Of a stretch of 64,000 nucleotides of DNA, positions 27,128 to 35,957 are shown one piece after another. Origin of the DNA: DATFMP01 sp035266845 (GTDB lineage: Bacteria; SAR324; JACQKK01); assembly GCA_035266845.1 (NCBI GenBank), contig DATFMP010000104.1:28281-92280 (forward strand), written 5' to 3'. The position numbers were made by a program, and so were the translations under genes. The stretch's first letter is position 1, and each line of letters starts with the position of its first letter. A model generated the notes under the pieces. The model was not told the origin of the DNA. It saw nothing but the letters and a program-made list of their open reading frames with translations, and made no database searches.

Positions 27128-27906
27128 GCACCGCGGAGATCCGGCTCAACAAGGCCATTGCCCTGGCCGGGCTGGCCTCCCGTCGCGAGGCGGACGCGCT
27201 GATCCGCCGCGGGGAGGTGCGCCTGAACGGGCAGGTGGTGCGCGAGTTGGGCACCACCATGGTGCCCGGCGCGGACGACCTGGAGGTGAGCGGGCAGCCC
27301 GTGGCGGTGCCGACGGCTTTGCAGGCGGAGCTGTGGGCGCTCTACAAGCCGAAGGGCTGCGTTTCCACGCTGCACGATCCGGAGGGCCGGCCGTCCCTGG
27401 CCGACCTCTTGCCGCGCCACAGCGGCCGGCTGTTCCCCATCGGCCGGCTGGATTACGATGCGGAGGGGCTGATCCTACTGACCAACGACGGCGCGCTGGC
27501 GCACCGCGTGGCGCACCCGTCTTTCGGCGTGGAGAAGATCTACCTCGTCAAGATCAAGGGCCTCATCGCGCCCGAGGCGCTGCACCGCCTGGGGCAAGGA
27601 CCGCGGCTGGAGGGGCGGCAGCGCCAGCCCGTGCGGGCGCGCATCCTGCACACGCACAACGACAAGACGTGGCTGGAGGTGACCCTGCGCGAGGGCATCC
27701 AGCATCACATCAAGAAGATGTTCGCCGCAGAGGGCCACCGCGTGCTGAAGATCAAGCGCTATCAGGTGGGCCCGGTGGAGCTGGGCGACCTGCAGCCCGG
27801 CCAGTTGCGCAAGCTGGGCCGGCCAGAGATGGATGCCCTGCTGCACGGCGCGAAGTCCGTGCGGCCCCGCCCGGCGGGGCGTCGTGCCCGCGTGCAGCCG
27901 GCATGA
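27124..27906 (+). CDS. RsuA/RluB/RluE-family 23S/16S rRNA pseudouridine synthase
   Basis: 260 residues from a GTG overlapping the rnc stop by 4 bases. An N-terminal S4 RNA-binding domain (IRLNKAIALAGLASRREAD, then IRRGEVRLNGQVV) precedes the catalytic domain with GRLDYDAEGLILLTNDG, whose Asp is the nucleophile. KPKGCVSTLHD and EGIQHHIKKMF are further RsuA-group blocks. RluB (23S U2605) is the commonest member of this size, but RsuA and RluE cannot be excluded by eye. The basic C-terminal tail (RPRPAGRRARVQ) probably binds RNA. Confidence 0.9.
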   Translation: MSTAEIRLNKAIALAGLASRREADALIRRGEVRLNGQVVRELGTTMVPGADDLEVSGQPVAVPTALQAELWALYKPKGCVSTLHDPEGRPSLADLLPRHSGRLFPIGRLDYDAEGLILLTNDGALAHRVAHPSFGVEKIYLVKIKGLIAPEALHRLGQGPRLEGRQRQPVRARILHTHNDKTWLEVTLREGIQHHIKKMFAAEGHRVLKIKRYQVGPVELGDLQPGQLRKLGRPEMDALLHGAKSVRPRPAGRRARVQPA

Positions 27907-27922
27907 GTGGAGGAGCGAGGCG

Positions 27923-29584
27923 ATGACCGACGTGCAGCCAGAGGCGGCGGCCGGGCCGGATCCCTACTACGAGATCCGCATCACCGGCAAGCAGGTCTTC
28001 CTGCGCGTGCACCCGCCGGAAGGGGGCCGGCGCGCCAGCCTGGGCGACATCCAGAAGGAGCTGCGGCGTCGCGATGTGCCCTATCGGCACGAGATCCTGT
28101 TCGAGATCTACCGCCGCGCCGCCAACGAGTTCGAGCTGCTGGCCAACCAGGAGATCACCCGCTTCGACGTGCAGGTGGAGGTCTCCGAGGACGCGCAGCA
28201 GGCCTTCATGAGCATCGTGCCGCCGGACCGCGGCCAGGATACCCTCACACCGGCCCGCATCAAGGACGCCCTGGAGGTCGTGGGCGTGCAGAAGGGAATC
28301 AACTACGAGGTCATCAAGGAGGTGCTGCTGGAGCAGGCGGCGGCCGAGCAGGTGCTGGTGGCCCAGGGGCGGCCGAAGGTGGACGGGCGGGATGGCCGCG
28401 TCGAGCTGGCCAATCCCCCCAGCGAGGCCGTGTGGGTGGAGGACAACACGGCGGACTATCGCGAGCTGAACCTCATCAACAACGTGGTGGAGGGCGACGT
28501 CATCGCCCGCATCACCCACCCCACCTCGGGCCAGGACGGCTACGACGTGCACGCGCACGTGTTGCGGGCGCGTCCGGGCAAGCGCCCGCGCCTCAAGCTG
28601 GGCCGCAACGTGCGCCTGAACGAGGAGAACACGGAGCTGTACGCCGCCAAGGCCGGCTACGTGGTGCGCCGCGGGGACAAGATCTCCGTGGAGAACATCC
28701 TGGACGTGAACAACGTGGACGCGGAGACGGGCAACATCCGCTTCCATGGCGTCGTGCGCGTGCGGGGGCAGGTGGAGGATGCCTATGTGGTCGAGGCGGA
28801 GAAGGGCATCGACGTGGGGGGAACGGTGGGCAAGGCCACGCTGCGCTGCAAGGGCGATATCCGCATCCACGGCGGCGCCTTCGGCGCCACGCTGGAGTGC
28901 GACGGCACCCTGTTCGCGGGGTTCCTCTCCGAGTGCCACGTCAAGGCCGGCGGCCAGGTGGTCGTGGACGAGTACATCCTGCACAGCCAAGTGGCCGCCA
29001 AGCGCAGCATCAAGGTGACCCGCGAGCCCCAGGGCTTCATCACGGGCGGACGCGTCAAGGCGGGCACGGAGATCTGGGCGCCCGTCGTGGGCTCGGACGT
29101 GAGCGAGGTGCCTACCCAACTGGAGGTGGGCGGCGGCGTCAACATCCGCAAGCGCTACGATGCCCTGCAGGAGCGCATCGAGACCAACCTGGCGGCGTTC
29201 GACAGTGTGCGCAAGAACCTGACCTACCTGCAGCACCAGCGCGAGTCCGGGGCGGAGGTGGACGACCGCAAGCGCGAGACCTACGAGACCATGGTCGGTT
29301 CGGGGCACAAGCTGATCGACGAGCTGCTGCGCCAGGCGGAGCTGCACCACGAGCTGCTGCGCTCCCTGGCCGAGCCGGAGGAGGAGATCGGCATGGTGCT
29401 GGTGGCGCAGCAGGCCAACCCCGGCTGCACGGTGCAGATCCAGACCAGCAAGGTCAACCTGCGCGATCCGGTGGAGTCCTGCGCCTTCATGTTGATGTCC
29501 GGGGCGCTGAAGGCCATGCCCTATGCCCAGGCCCTGCGGCTGCTCAAACAGCAGCAGGCCCAGCGCGCCCGCATGACACTCTAG
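27923..29584 (+). CDS. FapA/DUF342 family protein
   Basis: 553 residues. DUF342 proteins have an alpha/beta N-terminal region, a central right-handed beta-helix-like polymer-forming segment, and a C-terminal coiled coil. All are visible: the N-terminal part to about residue 210; repetitive short strands such as ISVENILDVNNVDAETGNI, DVGGTVGKATLRCKGDI and AYVVEAEKG to about 400; and a helical stretch (RIETNLAAFDSVRKNL) to the end. Vibrio FapA sequesters EIIA-Glc and affects flagellar assembly, but most members are uncharacterised. GGAGGAGCGAGG precedes the ATG at 27923, 16 bases after the pseudouridine synthase. First gene of a four-gene cassette. Confidence 0.85.
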   Translation: MTDVQPEAAAGPDPYYEIRITGKQVFLRVHPPEGGRRASLGDIQKELRRRDVPYRHEILFEIYRRAANEFELLANQEITRFDVQVEVSEDAQQAFMSIVPPDRGQDTLTPARIKDALEVVGVQKGINYEVIKEVLLEQAAAEQVLVAQGRPKVDGRDGRVELANPPSEAVWVEDNTADYRELNLINNVVEGDVIARITHPTSGQDGYDVHAHVLRARPGKRPRLKLGRNVRLNEENTELYAAKAGYVVRRGDKISVENILDVNNVDAETGNIRFHGVVRVRGQVEDAYVVEAEKGIDVGGTVGKATLRCKGDIRIHGGAFGATLECDGTLFAGFLSECHVKAGGQVVVDEYILHSQVAAKRSIKVTREPQGFITGGRVKAGTEIWAPVVGSDVSEVPTQLEVGGGVNIRKRYDALQERIETNLAAFDSVRKNLTYLQHQRESGAEVDDRKRETYETMVGSGHKLIDELLRQAELHHELLRSLAEPEEEIGMVLVAQQANPGCTVQIQTSKVNLRDPVESCAFMLMSGALKAMPYAQALRLLKQQQAQRARMTL

Positions 29585-29621
29585 GGCCGCGCGCCCCCTT
29601 ATCCCCAGAGCCCATCCCACC

Positions 29622-30461
29622 ATGGCCCAGACGAGCCGCGAGGAAGTCGAACGCGCCGTGCGCAACCTGCAGACGCTGCGGGGCCGCGACCTGCGCGACC
29701 TGCGGCTGGACGGGGCCGACCTGCAGGGCGGCGTGTTCGAGCGCTGCAACCTGGCCGGCGCGCGCATGATCGGCGCCAAGCTGGACGGCGCGATCCTGCT
29801 CAACTGCAACCTCTCCAATGCCTCGCTGCGCATGGCGACCCTGCAGGAGGCCATGATCAAGGGCGGCACGCTGGACAGCGCGGACCTCAGCGACACGCTG
29901 ATGATGGAGGCCTCGCTGACCCAGCTCCAGCTCAAGAAGACGCGCCTGCGCGGGGCCAACCTCACTGGGGCCTTCCTGACCGACGTGCAGGCCCAGCTCG
30001 CGGACTTCGCGGGCGCCACGCTGCGGCGCGTGCTGCTCACCCGCTGTGCGTTCCTGGTGTGCGTGATGGACGATTGCGAGGCGGGTTTCTTGCAAGGATC
30101 CCGGACAGATTTCACCGGATCTTCCCTCACCGGCGCGCAACTGGACCGGGCCGTGCTGCTCGGCGCGAACTTCGCCATGACGCGGCTGAACGGCGCCTCG
30201 CTGCGGGGCTGCCCCATGAACAACGCCAACTTCTTCCATGCCGACCTGCGTGAAGCCCTCTTCACCAAGTCCAACATGGAGGGCTGCCACCTGCTGGGCG
30301 TGCAGGCGGAGGGCGCCCAGATCAACGGCGCCAACCTGCGCAAGGCCTTCCTGAGCGAAGGGGACTTCACCGGCGTGGTGTTCGACGGCGCGCACCTGAC
30401 CGAGGCCAAGACGGACGGCGCGGTGTTCACGGGCGCCAGCTTCGCGGGAACCCGGCGATGA
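29622..30461 (+). CDS. Pentapeptide-repeat protein
   Basis: 279 residues, nearly all pentapeptide repeats of the A(D/N)LXX type, for example DLRLDGADLQGGVF, ANLTGAFLTDVQ, GANLRKAFLSEGDF and GAHLTEAKTDGAVF. Such repeats fold into a right-handed quadrilateral beta-helix. Some members (Qnr, MfpA) mimic DNA and protect gyrase, but most have unknown functions as scaffolds or binding surfaces. There is no signal peptide. It begins 37 bases after the DUF342 gene, and its TGA overlaps the ATG of the next gene by 4 bases, so it belongs to one translational unit with its neighbours. Function not assignable from sequence. Confidence 0.88.
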   Translation: MAQTSREEVERAVRNLQTLRGRDLRDLRLDGADLQGGVFERCNLAGARMIGAKLDGAILLNCNLSNASLRMATLQEAMIKGGTLDSADLSDTLMMEASLTQLQLKKTRLRGANLTGAFLTDVQAQLADFAGATLRRVLLTRCAFLVCVMDDCEAGFLQGSRTDFTGSSLTGAQLDRAVLLGANFAMTRLNGASLRGCPMNNANFFHADLREALFTKSNMEGCHLLGVQAEGAQINGANLRKAFLSEGDFTGVVFDGAHLTEAKTDGAVFTGASFAGTRR

Positions 30462-31264
30462 TGCGCGCGGGGCTCGCCACGGGCCTGGTCATCACGGCCC
30501 TGCTGCTCGCCACCCCGGCTCGCGCGGAGTACCGCGCCTACCAACTGGAGGTGGTGGACCTGTACGACTGCCGCATCAACAAGCGCGAGACCTGCCACTC
30601 CGCACAGGTAACCACCGCGTTCGATCCCCAGCAGTACCTGATCACCCACGGCGGCCCGTACCACATCGGCGTGCTGATGCTGGCCACCTGGATGTGCTAC
30701 GGCGACACCTCGTACTACAAACTGGTCTGCCCGCGGCCCCCGCCCCGTAAGCCCAAGTTCAAGGTGGGCGACGACGTGGTGATCACGCTGCAGAAGCACA
30801 TCACCGAGGGCTGGCACGGAAAGGTGGAGGTGGCGTACTACCAGGCCTCCGTGCGCTCCAACGTCTACGGCGTGCGCTTCCCGGACCGCCGTGGCGTCTA
30901 CGCCCGCTACTTCCAGAAGGACCTCAAGCTGGCCGCCCCGGCCCCGGCCGGTGCCGGCCCGGGCACGACGGCCGCCGCGGGCGCATCCAGTGGCACCCAG
31001 GGCACCCCGGCCACCGCGGGCGGCGGTGCCGCACCCGCTGCCCAGCCCGGCGCAGCGACACCCGCCGCCACCCCAGCCTCGGCGACTCCCGCCGCAGCAA
31101 CGCCCGCCACGGCATCGCCTGCGACCGTCACGCCACCGGCTCCGGTCGGCTCCGCAGCGGCCCCGGCCCCGTCGGGCCTGGCGGCTCCGCCCACCACTAC
31201 CAGCGCGCCTCCGGCCGCGCCCGCGGGCACCCCGGGCCAACCCCTCGCGGCGCCGCCCAAATGA
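30458..31264 (+). CDS. Secreted protein with Cys-containing N-terminal domain and Ala/Pro/Thr-rich tail
   Basis: 268 residues. Residues 1-23 are a clear signal peptide (Arg near the start, LVITALLLATPARA, cleavage before EYRAY). About 24-165 form a small domain with Cys in YDCRINKRETCHS, WMCYGD and LVCPRP, consistent with disulfide bonds in the periplasm, and a segment KFKVGDDVVITLQKH that resembles a small beta-barrel strand pair. The last 100 residues are Ala, Pro, Thr and Gly only and are probably an extended spacer. Both flanking genes overlap it by 4 bases. I do not recognise the domain. Start could be either of the two adjacent ATGs at 30458 and 30461. Confidence 0.8.
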   Translation: MMRAGLATGLVITALLLATPARAEYRAYQLEVVDLYDCRINKRETCHSAQVTTAFDPQQYLITHGGPYHIGVLMLATWMCYGDTSYYKLVCPRPPPRKPKFKVGDDVVITLQKHITEGWHGKVEVAYYQASVRSNVYGVRFPDRRGVYARYFQKDLKLAAPAPAGAGPGTTAAAGASSGTQGTPATAGGGAAPAAQPGAATPAATPASATPAAATPATASPATVTPPAPVGSAAAPAPSGLAAPPTTTSAPPAAPAGTPGQPLAAPPK

Positions 31265-32088
31265 GCAGCACGGCCATTCTGGGCAAGGGCGGGGTGGGCA
31301 AGACCTTCGTCGCGGCGCACATCGCGGCGGCGCTGGGCTACATGGGCGAGAAGACCCTGCTGGTGGGCTGCGACCAGAAGTGCGACACGGCCCGCGCCCT
31401 CACGCGCGAGGAGCGGCCCGCGCTCATCCACGCGCTGGAGCGGGTGGGCTTTGCCTACGACGAACTGGCGCTGAACGACCTGATCGTGCCGGTCAGCGAA
31501 TACATCGACGTGCTGGAGCTGGGTCCCTCACCGCTGCTGGTGGGGCACTACGGCAGCGTGCTGGACGAGGCCTTCCACACCTTCGACCTGCACCAGCTCT
31601 GGGAGCGCTACCGGCACGTGATCTTCGACGTGACCGACGAGCGCTTCGACGCCAACTACGCGCCGCTATTCCGCCGCGTCACGGGCGCCATCGCCGTCAC
31701 CAACGAGAGCGCCGAGTCGCTGTTCGTGCTGAACCGCCTGCTGCGGGCCGTGCTGATCGGGGCGGACGAGCAGCACATGCGCATCAAGGTGCTGGGCGTC
31801 ATCAACAACCGCTCGATCAATCCCGTGCCCTTCGAGCGCTACACGCAGCGCTCCCGCGTGTTCCCCCTGCTCACCATCCCCGACCGGCCGGAGCTGGCGG
31901 CCCTGCGGCACTTCCACCGCACGCTGCTCACCATGGAGCCCGAGCCGCCCCAGTTCAAGGCCGTCGTGGACGGCTTCATCCGCATCGCGGACCTGCTGCG
32001 CGTCGACCCCTTCGTGCTCTACCCCCTGACGCCCCTCCCGGACGAAGAGATCTGGAAGCTGGAGCCGGCGCTGAGCCTGCCGAGCTAG
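31261..32088 (+). CDS. NifH/BchL-like P-loop ATPase lacking the Fe-S cysteine
   Basis: 275 residues. The N-terminus AILGKGGVGKTFVAAHI is a MinD/NifH-class deviant Walker A. LLVGCDQKCDTARALT closely parallels the NifH/BchL segment (GCDPK-DSTR), which points to the reductase branch rather than ParA. In NifH/BchL a later segment, LGDVVCGGFAAP, holds a 4Fe-4S ligand Cys; the equivalent here reads VTDERFDANYAPLF, with Asp instead of Cys. Dimer-bridging Fe-S binding therefore looks lost, and the protein is probably an ATP-driven switch rather than an electron donor. It is the last gene of the DUF342 cassette, overlapping the secreted-protein gene by 4 bases. No nitrogenase or chlorophyll genes are nearby. 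Confidence 0.8.
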   Translation: MSSTAILGKGGVGKTFVAAHIAAALGYMGEKTLLVGCDQKCDTARALTREERPALIHALERVGFAYDELALNDLIVPVSEYIDVLELGPSPLLVGHYGSVLDEAFHTFDLHQLWERYRHVIFDVTDERFDANYAPLFRRVTGAIAVTNESAESLFVLNRLLRAVLIGADEQHMRIKVLGVINNRSINPVPFERYTQRSRVFPLLTIPDRPELAALRHFHRTLLTMEPEPPQFKAVVDGFIRIADLLRVDPFVLYPLTPLPDEEIWKLEPALSLPS

Positions 32089-32114
32089 GCGCAACCTGGA
32101 ACAGCCAGTGTCGA

Positions 32115-32182
32115 ATGGGGGCTTTGCCCCCATACCCCCAACAGCCAGCAGTTGCTCCCTGTACCCTATTTGCTGGATCAAC
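32115..32182 (+). repeat. Dispersed intergenic repeat family 2, copy 2
   Basis: Begins with a perfect hairpin, ATGGGGG-CTTTG-CCCCCAT, then the blocks ATACCCCC, GCTCCCTG, CCCT, TTTG and GGATCAAC in the same order as at 15578-15646. It fills most of the 163-base gap between two convergent genes, where the hairpin could also act as a terminator. Confidence 0.7.
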
Positions 32183-32251
32183 TGATTTCCAAGGCCGCGC
32201 GACTGGCTCCGGCCGGCAAGCCCGGGCATTTTTGGCTCGCGCAGCAGCCTA

Positions 32252-34018
32252 TCAGCACACGGGCACGAAGCCGAAGGCGTTGACGTCCACCAGGCCACGG
32301 TTGGTGAGGCGCAGCTCGGGCACGACGGGCAGGGCCAGGAAGGCCATGCGCATGAACAGGTGCGGATCGCCGCCGATGCGCTGCACGGCCTCGCGGATGC
32401 GGGTATAGCCCGCCGCCACCTCCGGCAGGGCGCCTGTGGACATCAGCCCGGCGATCTCCAGCGGGAAGTGCTCCAGGCGGTCGGAGACCACCACCATGCC
32501 CCCGCCGTGAGCCACCAGGTGGTTCACGGCGCGCACCAGCGCCGCGTCGTCCACACCCATGGCGATGATGTTGTGGCTGTCGTGGGCCACGGTGGAGGCG
32601 ATGGCGCCCTCGCGCAGCAGGCGCTCCACCAGTCCCACGGCGAAGGTGCCCGTGCCGTGGTGCCGCTCCACCACCACCAGCTTGGCCGTTTCCGCGTCCA
32701 GCGCCAGGGCTCCGTCGCGCACCGGCAGCGTGCGCCGCAGGGCGCGCGTCCAGACGCCCGGGGCCAGCCCGATCACCCGCGCCTCGGCCCGGGTGCGGCC
32801 GCCGTTGCAGGGCAGCGCCAGGTCCGCCGGGGTCAGCGGGCGGGCCACGGCCAGCGGTCCCGCGTCGCCCGCGACGGGCGGACCCTCGCCGTTCGCCAGC
32901 AGCCGGCCCTGCTCCACCACCACGCGCCCAGTGCGCACGACGGTCTCCACCTCCAGCCCCTCCAGCGAGCGCAGCACAATCAGGTTCGCCGCGCGGCCCG
33001 GGGCCACGGCGCCCGGCTCGGGGCGCCCGGTGAGGCGGAAGAACGGGGCGAAGTGCCGTGCCGTGTGCAGCGTGGCCAGGGCGATTGCGCGCACGGTGGC
33101 GCGCTCGAAGTCCTCCCCCGCCTCCAGCAGCACGGCGCGGGCGGCGCGCACGATGCGGTCCACGTGGCCGTCCGCGGCCAGCTCGGCCGGGTCCAGGTCG
33201 TCCGAGCAGAGCAGCACGCGCTCCAGGGCCGGGTGCGCGGCCAGCAGGCCGGGCAGCACGCGCGGCAGGTCCTTGGATGCGCTGCCGTAGCGCACGGCGA
33301 CGCTCATGCCGCTCGCCAGCTTCTCCAGCGCCTCGGCGGCGCTGGTGCTCTCGTGGTCGAGCGTGATGCGCGCCACGCCATCGTTGCGGCCGTTGCTGAT
33401 GTAGGCCCGCAGGTCGGCCCCGGTGAGGCCCGGGGCATGGCCATCCACCAGCCTGCCGCGCGCCAGCGTGGCATCCACCTTGGCGCGGGCATCGCCCCGG
33501 CCGTGTACGATGCCCGGGAAGTTCATCATCTCCGCCAGCCCATACACGCCCGGCTCGTCCAACAGTTCGGCGATGTCGCCCAGCGTGATCGCGGCGCCGG
33601 AATCCTCCAGCGCCGTGGCCGGCACGCAGGCCGGAATGCCCACGAAGATGTCCAGTGGGGCGTGCTCCGCGTGCTCCAGGAACAGCTCCACCCCGCGCCG
33701 GCCCTGCACGTTGGCGATCTCGTGCGGATCCACGAACACGGCCGTCGTGCCGCGCAGCACGGCCGCGCGGGCGAACGCCAGCGGACTGAGCAGGCTGCTC
33801 TCGATGTGCAGGTGGGCATCCATCAGCCCGGGGGCCACGAAGCGGCCCGAGACGTCCAGCACCCGCGCGGCCTGCACGCCCGCGGCGCTGCCTGCCGTGC
33901 CGCCGGGCAGCACGGTGGCGATGCGGCCGTCCTGGACGCACACGTCCGCGCGGACGATGCGCCCGGCCTCCACGTCGATCACGTGGCCGCCGCTCAGCAG
34001 CAGATCGCAGGTGCTCAT
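32252..34018 (-). CDS. ade: Adenine deaminase
   Basis: 588 residues, the same length as E. coli Ade. Converts adenine to hypoxanthine and ammonia. It is an amidohydrolase: FVAPGLMDAHLHIESS carries the first metal-binding His pair, FVDPHEIANV and HAPGLTG further ligands, LCSDDLDP the acidic ligand, and the C-terminal domain has VAHDSHNIIAMG. The ATG at 34018 overlaps the hpt stop by 4 bases. With hpt next door, adenine is salvaged through hypoxanthine to IMP. Identity confident. Confidence 0.95.
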   Translation of the reverse strand: MSTCDLLLSGGHVIDVEAGRIVRADVCVQDGRIATVLPGGTAGSAAGVQAARVLDVSGRFVAPGLMDAHLHIESSLLSPLAFARAAVLRGTTAVFVDPHEIANVQGRRGVELFLEHAEHAPLDIFVGIPACVPATALEDSGAAITLGDIAELLDEPGVYGLAEMMNFPGIVHGRGDARAKVDATLARGRLVDGHAPGLTGADLRAYISNGRNDGVARITLDHESTSAAEALEKLASGMSVAVRYGSASKDLPRVLPGLLAAHPALERVLLCSDDLDPAELAADGHVDRIVRAARAVLLEAGEDFERATVRAIALATLHTARHFAPFFRLTGRPEPGAVAPGRAANLIVLRSLEGLEVETVVRTGRVVVEQGRLLANGEGPPVAGDAGPLAVARPLTPADLALPCNGGRTRAEARVIGLAPGVWTRALRRTLPVRDGALALDAETAKLVVVERHHGTGTFAVGLVERLLREGAIASTVAHDSHNIIAMGVDDAALVRAVNHLVAHGGGMVVVSDRLEHFPLEIAGLMSTGALPEVAAGYTRIREAVQRIGGDPHLFMRMAFLALPVVPELRLTNRGLVDVNAFGFVPVC

Positions 34019-34701
34019 GCGCGGTAGTGCTCCTCGTTCACGGTGACGATGCACGGCAGGTTGCGGAAGTCCTCTCCGGCGTCGATGCCGTAGCCCGCGA
34101 TCCAGCGGTCGGGCACGCGGAAGCCCACGTAGTCCAGTTGCAGCGCGGCTCGGGCGGCCTGCACGGCAGGCGAGGGCCGCGCCAGCACCTTTTCCGCCAG
34201 CACGCAGGTGCGCAACGAGCGCACACGCGCCGTCCCGCGCAGGTGCCGCAGCAGGTGCGCCAACGTGAAAGCCTGGTCCACCAGGTCCTCCACCAGCAGC
34301 ACGTCGCGCTCGGCCAGATCGGGCGGTGCCAGCTCGATGCGCACCGCGCGCGCCGGGTCGCCCGGCCCCTTGATGCCCACGCCATAGGTGGAGGCGCGCA
34401 CGAACTCGTAGCGCACCGGGGGGCCACCGGCCCAACACAGCGCCTCGCCCAGGCGCGTGGCGAAGGTGACCGCGCCCTTGAGCACGATCAGCAGGGTCAG
34501 CTCCGCCAGCGCGCCGCAGTCCCGCGCGATGGCCTCCGCCAGGGCGGCCACCCGGGCCTGCAGCCACGAGTGCGGGATGAGGATGTCGCGGATGCGGGGA
34601 TCGGCCAGCAGGCGCGCGTGCAAGGCCTGCTCCTCCGGCGTGCCGGGTAGCCCCGCATCGGGCACGGTCACGACGTCGGCCGTTTCGGGCGACAGTGGCA
34701 T
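34015..34701 (-). CDS. hpt: Hypoxanthine phosphoribosyltransferase
   Basis: 228 residues, somewhat longer than the usual 180 because of a 30-residue N-terminal extension. Makes IMP or GMP from hypoxanthine or guanine and PRPP. The PRPP-binding motif VLLVEDLVDQAFTL is present, with LLIVLKGAVTFATRL as the 5'-side loop and LDYVGFRVPDRWIAGYGID as the C-terminal purine-binding block. GGGGGGAAA precedes the ATG. It is the promoter-proximal gene of a two-gene purine salvage operon with ade. Confidence 0.9.
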   Translation of the reverse strand: MPLSPETADVVTVPDAGLPGTPEEQALHARLLADPRIRDILIPHSWLQARVAALAEAIARDCGALAELTLLIVLKGAVTFATRLGEALCWAGGPPVRYEFVRASTYGVGIKGPGDPARAVRIELAPPDLAERDVLLVEDLVDQAFTLAHLLRHLRGTARVRSLRTCVLAEKVLARPSPAVQAARAALQLDYVGFRVPDRWIAGYGIDAGEDFRNLPCIVTVNEEHYRA

Positions 34702-34784
34702 GCGTTTCCCCCCAGGGAAAGTGGTGCCGCCCCGCGTGCCCGCCCGGCCGAGGCCGGAGGGCGCGGAGGCAGCCTACACGATTC

Positions 34785-34813
34785 AGTATAGCCCAGCGCG
34801 TCGAGGATGCGCA
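34785..34813 (-). promoter_or_regulatory. Candidate promoter of the hpt-ade operon
   Basis: On the minus strand TGCGCA and TATACT are 17 bases apart, giving a leader of about 77 bases before hpt. The -10 box matches 5 of 6 consensus bases and lies in the 159-base gap upstream. Confidence 0.5.
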
Positions 34814-34860
34814 GGTGGGGCCGGGATGTTGCGCCGCGGGGCGCGTGCCGGCTGGGAGGT

Positions 34861-35898
34861 TTAGTGCACGGCCGCGTCGTCGTGCTCGGCCTGGCGGGTG
34901 CGCCAGAAGTGGTGCCGCTCGCGGGCGAGCAGGTAGCGCATCAGGCCGTCGGGGTCGTCATCGCTGAGCCGCAGGCCCGTGATGATGGGTCGCTTGAAGC
35001 CGGACTCGTCGTAGTTGAGCACGGTGAAGTAGCCGGAGTGGGAGGAGATGGCCTGCCCACCGCGGCGCAGGGTCACGTCGATCTCCACCTCCAGGGTGTA
35101 GCGGCGCACGTACACCACTCGGGCGGTCATCTCCACCAGGTCCGTGGCGTAGATGGGCTGCTTGAAGAGGATGCGGTTCATGGAGAGCGTGACGGCGTGC
35201 CGGTTGCGCGTGAACAGCCGCGCGGTGTAGGTGGCCACGCGATCCATCCATAGCAGGATGTCCCCGCCGAAGATGGTGCCCAGCACGTTCAGGTGCCGCG
35301 GCATGAACATGCGCCGCACGGTGACGGTCGTCTCGGTGGGCGTCAGCCACTCGCGCTTCTCGCGGTTCAGCGGCTCTTCCACCTGCGCCACGGTGAGGGG
35401 CACGCGGGCCCGCGTCTGCTCCTGCATCTGCACCCACTGGCGCGTCAGCTCCTTGTGCGCCAGGGCATCGGCGTGCAGCGCGCGCTCCTCGTCGGTTGCC
35501 AGTGCCACGCCGGGGATGTTGCGGTTGGGCCGGCGCTGCTCGTCGATGGCCACCATGGTGACGTAGGAGCGCTGCACGGGCACGTAGTCGCGCGTGAACG
35601 GATCCTGCCGGATCACGTCCACGCCCACCGAGATGGAGGAGCGCCCCACGTCCGCCACGTAGGCATCCAGCCGCACCAGGTCCAGGTGGATGATGGGGTG
35701 CACCAGGTCCACCCGATCGAACGAGAGGGTCACCACGGGCGTTCCACTATGTGCGGAGGCGGCGCGCCCGGCCACCACGTCCATCAGGTCCAGGATGGCC
35801 CCGGCGTGCATGCGCTGGCCCTGCAGGTTCTCCTCGCCCACGATCTCCGCCAGGTAGGTGCGGGAATCGGCCATGGCCTTCAGGGGTCGTGTGCTCAC
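34861..35898 (-). CDS. Double-hotdog acyl-CoA thioesterase
   Basis: 345 residues from a GTG with GAGG about 8 bases upstream (a later in-frame ATG at 35874 is possible). Two YciA/BFIT-type hotdog domains are fused: the first about 12-130 (LQGQRMHAGAILDLMDVVAGRA) and the second about 185-310 (LNVLGTIFGGDILLWMDRVATY), each with the helix-strand signature around the active site. Such enzymes hydrolyse acyl-CoA to free acid and CoA in the cytoplasm and often set the pool of medium- or long-chain acyl-CoA. Convergence with the CoA-transferase and ETF genes elsewhere in the window is only thematic. It is divergent from the unknown gene at 36058. Confidence 0.88.
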   Translation of the reverse strand: MSTRPLKAMADSRTYLAEIVGEENLQGQRMHAGAILDLMDVVAGRAASAHSGTPVVTLSFDRVDLVHPIIHLDLVRLDAYVADVGRSSISVGVDVIRQDPFTRDYVPVQRSYVTMVAIDEQRRPNRNIPGVALATDEERALHADALAHKELTRQWVQMQEQTRARVPLTVAQVEEPLNREKREWLTPTETTVTVRRMFMPRHLNVLGTIFGGDILLWMDRVATYTARLFTRNRHAVTLSMNRILFKQPIYATDLVEMTARVVYVRRYTLEVEIDVTLRRGGQAISSHSGYFTVLNYDESGFKRPIITGLRLSDDDPDGLMRYLLARERHHFWRTRQAEHDDAAVH

Positions 35899-35957
35899 CG
35901 GCTTGCCTCGTGGGCGGAGAAGGAAGATTTTGCGGCGGTGCGGGCGTTGGGCTAGGC

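Noticed and set aside
29622..30461. Qnr-like quinolone resistance
   Set aside because: Only the generic pentapeptide repeat is shared; no Qnr-specific loops seen.
27752..31240. 1162-codon minus-strand frame across the DUF342 cassette
   Set aside because: Same antisense pattern; the plus strand has ribosome binding sites, overlaps and clear domains.
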